From NCBI GenBank assembly GCA_963082975.1, contig OY720348.1, positions 15,062,078 to 15,126,077 of the forward strand: a DNA stretch of 64,000 nt, in the 5' to 3' direction. The position numbers and the translations under genes are program-made. Position 1 is the stretch's first letter. Each line of letters starts with the position of its first letter. This document shows positions 54,936 to 64,000 of this stretch, in pieces. The stretch is from Labia minor. Lineage: Eukaryota; Arthropoda; Insecta; Dermaptera; Spongiphoridae. A model generated the notes under the pieces. The model saw nothing but the letters and a program-made list of their open reading frames with translations. It was not told the origin of the DNA and did no database searches.

Positions 54936-57129
54936 TAGGGTTTACAATACCGGGATCCCGGACGATTTTTGTCCGGTATTAAAAACTGGTATTTATGTAA
55001 AAATACCGGTATTTTGGTATTACATTAGTTGATAAAAATTGAATTTATGCACAATATATATCTGATTTAAAATAAATATTAATTAATTACAAGAAATTTT
55101 TTTTGAAGATAAAACTAATTATTTTTATTATTTTACTTTTTAATATTTTATTTATTATTTTTAATATTATTTTTAATTTCCCTCCTATTTTGCGCACCAA
55201 CATTTCCCGCCTTCACAAACTCGAACTCTACACCAAAATACTTGAATATAGAAAAATTATTAAACATTCTACAGTGCATGAAATTTCTAGACTGAAATCT
55301 GAAGGTAAACGTTTCAGTATCACATTTGAAGAATGGACATAAACATTAATGTACATTCTGTTGGAGGAACAATGTGGAATATCGGATTAGTGCGCGCTTA
55401 CGGATCCGTTCCAGCAGAAAAATGCTTATTCCTTGTAGAAGAAAAATTGAAAGATTTTAATTTAGAAATATCTAAAGACATAGTTGGAGTAACTACTGAC
55501 GGTGGGTCGGTTATGGTAAAATTAGGAAAAATTATAGAGGCTGAACACCAACAATGTATAGCACATTGCATAAATTTAGCAATTAATGATGTTTTGTATA
55601 AGTCAACTTTGAACCCGAGTGTGGATATTGATGTTGTGGAGCAAAATTATAATGATGACGATGTTAATGATGTTGACGATGACGATAATAACAATGACGA
55701 CGATATCGATATCGACGAAGAAGATGATAATGGAATTATTAGAGAGTTAGATGCTAGTATTACTACAAGTAATATAAATATCTCGTATATCACATCTCTA
55801 GTTTCAAAAATTCGTAAAGTAGTGAAAACATTTAAAAATTCACCTTCTAAAAACTATAAATATTTACAAATGTATGTGAGAGAGCAATTAGGTAAAGAAA
55901 CAGCGCTAAAATTAGATTGTCAAACAAGATGGAACAGCATGTTATCTATGTTAGAAAAATTTGAAGAAATTAAATTTTGTATTCAAAAAGCGCTTATTGA
56001 CATTAGTTCAGATATTCATTTTTCTGTCGAAGAAATTAATTTATTATCTTCAATTATAGCTGCTCTTACTCCAATAAAACTAACAGTAGATGCATTATGC
56101 CGAAAAGATGCAAATCTTTTGACGGCTGACGCATCTTTAAAATTTATGTTAGAAACTCTTTCCCAGCAAAAATCTGCAATTTCATTAGAATTATTGGAAT
56201 CATTAAAAACTCGAATTTTACTGCGACGAACTGAATTATCACAAATACTTCAGTATCTGCAAAAGGGCTCACAAGATGTTGGAGAACTATTTAAACATAT
56301 ATCCAAACTTTCAATCATTAAAAATTTGTACTTAATTAAACGGCTCACATATGATAATCTAGAAGATACAGAAGATATGGAAGTTGTGAAAGAAACATCC
56401 CTTCCAATATCTTCCCAAATTAGTAATGATTCTGACAAGGTAAACTTAAACGAATTAAAGAACAAACTACAGGCAGTAATAGACGAAACCTTAAATACTT
56501 CACTCGTGCCTGCGTTTAAAAAAATTCCAGGTCTGGAGCAAAAAATAAAAGATGAAATTACTTTTTTTGAAAAAACAGGAACAAAAGGAACGAATTTACA
56601 AAATGTGTATGATTTTTTAATGACAATAGTGCCGACAAATGTAGAATCAGAAAGAGCTTTTTCGGCCGATGGTTATATTTGTACGAAAATTCGGTCCTCG
56701 CTTGATTCGTTGTGTTTTTTAAGAGCATACTTTAATAAACGCAAGTTATTAATATTAAATACTTTCAATTTATATTTTTATATTTTTTATTGCTTTAATT
56801 ATATTTAATTCTTTAATTATATAATACCATACGACCCTATTATATGTAAAATGTAACATAGAATTTAATATTTACTTTATTTTACTTGCACGTTATTTTG
56901 TATCTATTCTCTATGTAATAAAATAAATAATATCTACTCATTTCAGAACAATATTTATTGGATTTCATATATTATTTGTTAAAAAGTCAATATAACAACT
57001 GAGGTAAGTAGAAATATAGCTAGTAAATTTATTATTAATAATACCGGTATTAATACCGGTATCCCGGTATTTCAAATTTCAAATACCAAATACCGGTATT
57101 CAAATTTTAGTTCGGTATTGTAAGCCCTA
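54936..57129 (+). mobile_element. hAT element with long transposase frame
   Basis: The inverted ends are TAGGGTTTACAATACC and GGTATTGTAAGCCCTA (one mismatch), with several additional ACCGGTATT-type subterminal repeats near both ends. Perfect 8-bp duplications flank it. It encodes an Ac/ZBED-like transposase (next entry). It is younger than the P-element it interrupts. Confidence 0.92.
55103..56808 (+). pseudogene. hAT transposase (Ac/ZBED1-like)
   Basis: Two overlapping frames: 55103-55342 (N-terminal helical part ending FSITFEEWT, with the region of the first catalytic Asp) and 55333-56808 (491 codons). The second starts DININVHSVGGTMWNIGLVR, continues GVTTDGGSVMVKLGK (second Asp) and QCIAHCINLAINDVLYK, then a 25-residue Asp/Asn run near residues 102-127. 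It continues LDCQTRWNSMLSMLEKF (insertion-domain Trp) and ends NVESERAFSADGYICTKIRS, the hAT dimerisation block. One frameshift separates the halves, and no BED finger is seen upstream. Apart from that the protein is nearly complete. Confidence 0.85.
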
Positions 57130-57137
57130 ATCACTAA

Positions 57138-57433
57138 TAAGAGAAGCCCTCAGTGAAAGTGGAAGAAAATTCCTTAAAAAAAATACACAGAGAGCTATTT
57201 ATCACAAATATTTGTTGGAAACATTATTGATTCTCATATAAATATTTTTTCTACATTGAATGAACATGTCATTAATAACTCACCCCTAGAAAACCACATA
57301 TTTTTTCTTATTAAAGCCATTAGCCAATATTATTTTAAAATAAGGATTCATTTTATTTCAAAAAATTATGTAGATAAAAGCAAAACTAAAAGATTATTTT
57401 TCAATAAATTAACACATTTTCAAGGGTATTAGT
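57138..57433 (+). pseudogene. P-element transposase, C-terminal part, segment 2
   Basis: It resumes directly after the hAT duplication with REALSESGRKFLKKN. It then reads, with frame changes, ENHIFFLIKAISQYYF and FFNKLTHFQG at the end, the final helical region of P/THAP9 transposases. Confidence 0.7.
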
Positions 57434-58007
57434 AAGCTCATGGTTGTATGGCTTCAATTGCTGTTCTGCATCGGGGCGCAAAAGTCCTAGAGCCGGTCTT
57501 CTTTTCAGCATAATGTATAACAATTTATTTAAATTAATAATTTTGTAATTAAAAAAATACATTAATAAATATATTTGTTGTTTATATTTTATTTTTTGTA
57601 ATCATTTTTCCATTAAACTAATGATAATTTATTTTTTTAATTGACTAATCATCAGCATAATGAAGAAAATTATTGCCGCAACATTTAATTTTTTTTATAC
57701 ATATATGCATATCAAAACGGCCTGCAGTTGAAATAAAATAAAATTTAAAGAGTTTTTTCTTCATGAGAAAATTTTTGCTCATATAATTTTCCACAAAAAA
57801 TGCCCGAAATTTAATGATATATTAAAATTAAGATCAATGGAAAATATAATGTTTTGATGGGAACAATATGGCGAGTGTGACGTCATTTTGTGGTCAACTT
57901 TTTTACCAAATGTTCACTCCATCTCCTCCATGGGTAATATCAACTTTCACAAAAATATTTTGGCGTAATGATTAACAAAGTTCCCCGCCCGCTGCTATAG
58001 TCGATCG
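57434..58007. other. AT-rich, no gene seen
   Basis: There is no coding signal. A CGGGGCGCAAAAGTCCTAGA patch near 57472 might be a hAT end remnant. Confidence 0.4.
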
Positions 58008-58235
58008 GTAAAAAAGTAATTTGTCGACAACAGCGCCATCTAGCAATGAGAGGAGTAAAAATACATAAGCTTTCCTATAATAGAAGATACAAAATATCGA
58101 ATATATATCGGTAATTTTTATTTCTATGTTTTTTTCATCTAAAGTAATGTTAATTGTCACTAAAATTATTTTTTTTTCAAATGTAATTTGACGACAGCAG
58201 CGCCATCTAACAATGAATTATAAATTATAAGTTAC
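58008..58235 (+). repeat. Divergent satellite edge units
   Basis: It contains the satellite's constant half (GTAATTTGTCGACAACAGCG, then ATATATCGGTAATTTTTATT and TTTTTTCATCTAAAGTAATG). It lacks the half with GGTTTCCGGAAGTC and the ATGGATCTTTATTC block. Base substitutions are many, as usual at satellite edges. Confidence 0.75.
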
Positions 58236-58490
58236 TAAAACCTGACGAAACCGTTAACACTGATCGTTATCTCCAAAAAATACGTGAAAACATCCGGAAT
58301 ATGCAAAAAGACAACATAAAGTCATTTTGCTTCATGATAATGCCCGCTCACACACAGCAAAACGGGTCGCGGATACGATCGAGGCGTTCAATTGGTAAGT
58401 ACTAGCACATGCGGCTTATTTTCCAGACTTGGCTCCGTCTGATTACCATCTATTCTCATCATTGGGACAAGCACTCGCCGAACAGACATC
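58236..58490 (+). pseudogene. Mariner transposase fragment at satellite edge
   Basis: In shifting frames the plus strand encodes a degraded HDNARPHTA-type block (HDNARSHTAKRVADT) and PDLAPSDYHLFSSLGQALAE. These hold the second and third catalytic Asp positions of mariner transposases. Both ends are lost. It sits between divergent and regular satellite units. Confidence 0.85.
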
Positions 58491-58494
58491 ATGA

Positions 58495-58612
58495 AAAAAA
58501 TACTTTTTTCTATTAACAAAATGAATATATATATATGTAAATATGTAAAAATCTCCACATGTGAAATTTGGTGTGAAAACAATACCTTCCGTTGCTATCG
58601 TCGGTCGGTAAA
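58495..58612 (-). repeat. Family E module at satellite edge
   Basis: Reverse complement of about 7974-8095, including AAATCTCCACATGTGAAATT and the TATCGTCGGTCGGTAAAAA end. It directly abuts the first regular satellite monomer. Confidence 0.7.
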
Positions 58613-58615
58613 AAT

Positions 58616-61600
58616 GTAATTTGTCGACAACAGCGCCATCTAACAATAATAAGAGTAAAAACACATAAGGTTTCCGGTTTCCGGAAGTCAAATTTGCGTG
58701 TCACCCACCTGGCTGCTATCTTAAAGAGAAATAGTTGGTTATACGATTATATCACAGACCATCTGTTTAATATTAACTATTATCTAGTATATATTTTATA
58801 GTTAATAAAACATTAATCAATTAAAAATGGATCTTTATTCCCAACACAAGACAAAATATCCAATATATATCGGTAATTTTTATTTCTATGTTTTTTTCAT
58901 CTAAAGTAATGTTAATTGTCACTAAAATTATTTTTTTTTTTCAAATGTAATTTGTCGACAACAGCGCCATCTAACAATAATAAGAGTAAAAACACATAAG
59001 GTTTCCGGTTTCCGGAAGTCAAATTTGCGTGTCACCCACCTGGCTGCTATCTTAAAGAGAAATAGTTGGTTATACGATTATATCACAGACCATCTGTTTA
59101 ATATTAACTATTATCTAGTATATATTTTATAGTTAATAAAACATTAATCAATTAAAAATGGATCTTTATTCCCAACAAGACAAAATATCCAATATATATC
59201 GGTAATTTTTATTTCTGTTTTTTTCATCTAAAGTAATGTTAATTGTCACTAAAATTATTTTTTTTTCAAATGTAATTTGTCGACAACAGCGCCATCTAAC
59301 AATAATAAGAGTAAAAACACATAAGGTTTCCGGTTTCCGGAAGTCAAATTTGCGTGTCACCCACCTGGCTGCTATCTTAAAGAGAAATAGTTGGTTATAC
59401 GATTATATCACAGACCATCTGTTTAATATTAACTATTATCTAGTATATATTTTATAGTTAATAAAACATTAATCAATTAAAAATGGATCTTTATTCCCAA
59501 CAAGACAAAATATCCAATATATATCGGTAATTTTTATTTCTATGTTTTTTTCATCTAAAGTAATGTTAATTGTCACTAAAATTATTTTTTTTTTCAAATG
59601 TAATTTGTCGACAACAGCGCCATCTAACAATAATAAGAGTAAAAACACATAAGGTTTCCGGTTTCCGGAAGTCAAATTTGCGTGTCACCCACCTGGCTGC
59701 TATCTTAAAGAGAAATAGTTGGTTATACGATTATATCACAGACCATCTGTTTAATATTAACTATTATCTAGTATATATTTTATAGTTAATAAAACATTAA
59801 TCAATTAAAAATGGATCTTTATTCCCAACAAGACAAAATATCCAATATATATCGGTAATTTTTATTTCTGTTTTTTTCATCTAAAGTAATGTTAATTGTC
59901 ACTAAAATTATTTTTTTTTTCAAATGTAATTTGTCGACAACAGCGCCATCTAACAATAATAAGAGTAAAAACACATAAGGTTTCCGGTTTCCGGAAGTCA
60001 AATTTGCGTGTCACCCACCTGGCTGCTATCTTAAAGAGAAATAGTTGGTTATACGATTATATCACAGACCATCTGTTTAATATTAACTATTATCTAGTAT
60101 ATATTTTATAGTTAATAAAACATTAATCAATTAAAAATGGATCTTTATTCCCAACACAAGACACAAAATATCCAATATATATCGGTAATTTTTATTTCTA
60201 TGTTTTTTTCATCTAAAGTAATGTTAATTGTCACTAAAATTATTTTTTTTTTTCAAATGTAATTTGTCGACAACAGCGCCATCTAACAATAATAAGAGTA
60301 AAAACACATAAGGTTTCCGGTTTCCGGAAGTCAAATTTGCGTGTCACCCACCTGGCTGCTATCTTAAAGAGAAATAGTTGGTTATACGATTATATCATAG
60401 ACCATCTGTTTAATATTAACTATTATCTAGTATATATTTTATAGTTAATAAAACATTAATCAATTAAAAATGGATCTTTATTCCCAACACAAGACACAAA
60501 ATATCCAATATATATCGGTAATTTTTATTTCTATGTTTTTTTCATCTAAAGTAATGTTAATTGTCACTAAAATTATTTTTTTTTTTTCAAATGTAATTTG
60601 TCGACAACAGCGCCATCTAACAATAATAAGAGTAAAAACACATAAGGTTTCCGGTTTCCGGAAGTCAAATTTGCGTGTCACCCACCTGGCTGCTATCTTA
60701 AAGAGAAATAGTTGGTTATACGATTATATCACAGACCATCTGTTTAATATTAACTATTATCTAGTATATATTTTATAGTTAATAAAACATTAATCAATTA
60801 AAAATGGATCTTTATTCCCAACACAAGACACAAAATATCCAATATATATCGGTAATTTTTATTTCTATGTTTTTTTCATCTAAAGTAATGTTAATTGTCA
60901 CTAAAATTATTTTTTTTTTTCAAATGTAATTTGTCGACAACAGCGCCATCTAACAATAATAAGAGTAAAAACACATAAGGTTTCCGGTTTCCGGAAGTCA
61001 AATTTGCGTGTCACCCACCTGGCTGCTATCTTAAAGAGAAATAGTTGGTTATACGATTATATCACAGAGACCATCTGTTTAATATTAACTATTATCTAGT
61101 ATATATTTTATAGTTAATAAAACATTAATCAATTAAAAATGGATCTTTATTCCCAACACAAGACACAAAATATCCAATATATATCGGTAATTTTTATTTC
61201 TATGTTTTTTTCATCTAAAGTAATGTTAATTGTCACTAAAATTATTTTTTTTTTCAAATGTAATTTGTCGACAACAGCGCCATCTAACAATAATAAGAGT
61301 AAAAACACATAAGGTTTCCGGTTTCCGGAAGTCAAATTTGCGTGTCACCCACCTGGCTGCTATCTTAAAGAGAAATAGTTGGTTATACGATTATATCATA
61401 GACCATCTGTTTAATATTAACTATTATCTAGTATATATTTTATAGTTAATAAAACATTAATCAATTAAAAATGGATCTTTATTCCCAACACAAGACACAA
61501 AATATCCAATATATATCGGTAATTTTTATTTCTGTTTTTTTCATCTAAAGTAATGTTAATTGTCACTAAAATTATTTTTTTTTCAAATGTAATTTGTCGA

Positions 61601-64000
61601 CAACAGCGCCATCTAACAATAATAAGAGTAAAAACACATAAGGTTTCCGGTTTCCGGAAGTCAAATTTGCGTGTCACCCACCTGGCTGCTATCTTAAAGA
61701 GAAATAGTTGGTTATACGATTATATCACAGACCATCTGTTTAATATTAACTATTATCTAGTATATATTTTATAGTTAATAAAACATTAATCAATTAAAAA
61801 TGGATCTTTATTCCCAACAAGACAAAATATCCAATATATATCGGTAATTTTTATTTCTATGTTTTTTTCATCTAAAGTAATGTTAATTGTCACTAAAATT
61901 ATTTTTTTTTTCAAATGTAATTTGTCGACAACAGCGCCATCTAACAATAATAAGAGTAAAAACACATAAGGTTTCCGGTTTCCGGAAGTCAAATTTGCGT
62001 GTCACCCACCTGGCTGCTATCTTAAAGAGAAATAGTTGGTTATACGATTATATCACAGACCATCTGTTTAATATTAACTATTATCTAGTATATATTTTAT
62101 AGTTAATAAAACATTAATCAATTAAAAATGGATCTTTATTCCCAACACAAGACACAAAATATCCAATATATATCGGTAATTTTTATTTCTATGTTTTTTT
62201 CATCTAAAGTAATGTTAATTGTCACTAAAATTATTTTTTTTTTTCAAATGTAATTTGTCGACAACAGCGCCATCTAACAATAATAAGAGTAAAAACACAT
62301 AAGGTTTCCGGAAGTCAAATTTGCGTGTCACCCACCTGGCTGCTATCTTAAAGAGAAATAGTTGGTTATACGATTATATCACAGACCATCTGTTTAATAT
62401 TAACTATTATCTAGTATATATTTTATAGTTAATAAAACATTAATCAATTAAAAATGGATCTTTATTCCCAACACAAGACACAAAATATCCAATATATATC
62501 GGTAATTTTTATTTCTATGTTTTTTTCATCTAAAGTAATGTTAATTGTCACTAAAATTATTTTTTTTTTTCAAATGTAATTTGTCGACAACAGCGCCATC
62601 TAACAATAATAAGAGTAAAAACACATAAGGTTTCCGGAAGTCAAATTTGCGTGTCACCCACCTGGCTGCTATCTTAAAGAGAAATAGTTGGTTATACGAT
62701 TATATCACAGAGACCATCTGTTTAATATTAACTATTATCTAGTATATATTTTATAGTTAATAAAACATTAATCAATTAAAAATGGATCTTTATTCCCAAC
62801 ACAAGACACAAAATATCCAATATATATCGGTAATTTTTATTTCTATGTTTTTTTCATCTAAAGTAATGTTAATTGTCACTAAAATTATTTTTTTTTTCAA
62901 ATGTAATTTGTCGACAACAGCGCCATCTAACAATAATAAGAGTAAAAACACATAAGGTTTCCGGTTTCCGGAAGTCAAATTTGCGTGTCACCCACCTGGC
63001 TGCTATCTTAAAGAGAAATAGTTGGTTATACGATTATATCATAGACCATCTGTTTAATATTAACTATTATCTAGTATATATTTTATAGTTAATAAAACAT
63101 TAATCAATTAAAAATGGATCTTTATTCCCAACACAAGACACAAAATATCCAATATATATCGGTAATTTTTATTTCTGTTTTTTTCATCTAAAGTAATGTT
63201 AATTGTCACTAAAATTATTTTTTTTTCAAATGTAATTTGTCGACAACAGCGCCATCTAACAATAATAAGAGTAAAAACACATAAGGTTTCCGGTTTCCGG
63301 AAGTCAAATTTGCGTGTCACCCACCTGGCTGCTATCTTAAAGAGAAATAGTTGGTTATACGATTATATCACAGACCATCTGTTTAATATTAACTATTATC
63401 TAGTATATATTTTATAGTTAATAAAACATTAATCAATTAAAAATGGATCTTTATTCCCAACAAGACAAAATATCCAATATATATCGGTAATTTTTATTTC
63501 TATGTTTTTTTCATCTAAAGTAATGTTAATTGTCACTAAAATTATTTTTTTTTTCAAATGTAATTTGTCGACAACAGCGCCATCTAACAATAATAAGAGT
63601 AAAAACACATAAGGTTTCCGGTTTCCGGAAGTCAAATTTGCGTGTCACCCACCTGGCTGCTATCTTAAAGAGAAATAGTTGGTTATACGATTATATCACA
63701 GACCATCTGTTTAATATTAACTATTATCTAGTATATATTTTATAGTTAATAAAACATTAATCAATTAAAAATGGATCTTTATTCCCAACACAAGACACAA
63801 AATATCCAATATATATCGGTAATTTTTATTTCTATGTTTTTTTCATCTAAAGTAATGTTAATTGTCACTAAAATTATTTTTTTTTTTCAAATGTAATTTG
63901 TCGACAACAGCGCCATCTAACAATAATAAGAGTAAAAACACATAAGGTTTCCGGAAGTCAAATTTGCGTGTCACCCACCTGGCTGCTATCTTAAAGAGAA
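58616..64000 (+). repeat. ~330-bp satellite array, 16 monomers plus a partial
   Basis: Anchor GTAATTTGTCGAC recurs from 58616 to 63893 with mean spacing 330 bp (range 325-335). Each monomer holds, in order, the GCGCCATCTAACAATAATAA block, one or two GTTTCCG units before GAAGTC, a CACCCACCTGGCTGC block, ATGGATCTTTATTCCC (ATG at 58827, 59158, 59483, 59811, 60137, 60470, 60804, 61139, 61471, 61800, 62128, 62454, 62782, 63114, 63443, 63771), ATATATCGGTAATTTT and a T8-T12 tract. Monomers differ almost only by small indels. Short open frames on both strands repeat with the monomer and are by-products. The array continues past the window. Confidence 0.95.
61139..64000 (+). repeat. Higher-order repeat, 5 monomers, 1643 bp
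   Basis: Monomers starting at ATG 61139, 61471, 61800 and 62128 match those at 62782, 63114, 63443 and 63771, each exactly 1643 bp apart. The paired units share the same indel signature: TCATAGACC; TTTCTGTTTT; CAACAAGACAAAAT; single GTTTCCG. The fifth unit, 62454, has CACAGAGACC plus single GTTTCCG and has its partner beyond the window. Upstream monomers show the same variants but not this order. Confidence 0.85.

Noticed and set aside
54928-57137. Reading the hAT and P-element as one fused gene
   Set aside because: Perfect 8-bp duplications and inverted ends show that the hAT is a separate insertion.
58592-63745. Repeated 60-100-codon open frames on both strands in the terminal array
   Set aside because: They repeat with the satellite monomer, shift with small indels and T-tract length, and match no domain, so they are by-products of homogenisation and not genes.
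58616-64000. CRISPR array
   Set aside because: The repeat unit is ~330 bp with no unique spacers between short repeats, and the context is a eukaryotic transposon-rich region.

Overview
This is a eukaryotic, AT-rich (roughly 70-75% A+T) window from an invertebrate animal genome, most likely an arthropod, though the species cannot be fixed from sequence. The evidence is the mix of metazoan transposable-element families (mariner, hAT, P/THAP, piggyBac, MULE, Ty1/copia, Ty3/gypsy and several LINE clades), GT-AG introns, one multi-finger C2H2 gene and no bacterial-type gene organisation. Almost every recognisable coding stretch belongs to a mobile element. The only convincing non-transposon gene is a C2H2 zinc-finger exon at 31.7-32.9 kb (minus strand), which is itself frameshifted at its 3' end.

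Layout. 0-16.5 kb is gene-poor: two mariner elements (1422-1836, 15257-15763), three copies of a ~600 bp repeat (family A), two copies of a repeat with a tRNA-like B box (family B), a foldback repeat (family C), and a cleanly delimited, internally deleted MULE at 8909-10319 with 28-bp inverted ends and a 9-bp target duplication. 16.5-23.3 kb is a scrap heap of copia, R1-like and other LINE, and piggyBac pieces, with an odd triple-hairpin GC-rich cassette at 17494-17567. 23.4-25.2 kb is a THAP/P-element-like gene whose exon-intron structure is still legible and which carries a duplicated exon. 25.2-28.4 kb is a truncated Ty3/gypsy element with one LTR. 28.4-31.2 kb is more repeat and LINE debris, followed by the zinc-finger exon.

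37.0-46.3 kb is one large LINE (zinc-knuckle ORF1, endonuclease, partly deleted reverse transcriptase, RNase H) that was later hit by a hAT MITE (38629-38946), a nearly intact Ty3/gypsy element (40538-~44640) and a hAT element (44990-45976). 46.3-48.7 kb is a second LINE split by another hAT (47501-48597). 49.1-52.0 kb is a minus-strand copia element split by a 1333-bp TG...CA element with a 5-bp target duplication, and it also holds a stray fragment of the terminal satellite. 52.1-57.4 kb holds a ZMYM1-like hAT transposase remnant and the 3' half of a P-element transposase, itself split by a further hAT (54936-57129). Several insertions keep perfect target duplications, so their relative order can be read directly.

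From about 58.0 kb to the window end there is a tandem satellite with a ~330-bp monomer: 16 full monomers plus a partial one that runs off the edge. Diagnostic indels show a higher-order repeat of five monomers (1643 bp). Each monomer carries a start-codon-plus-splice-donor motif that also occurs in single dispersed copies at 36.7 and 49.4 kb, so the satellite appears to have amplified from the 5' end of a transcribed unit. No CRISPR array, rRNA gene, functional tRNA gene or operon was seen.
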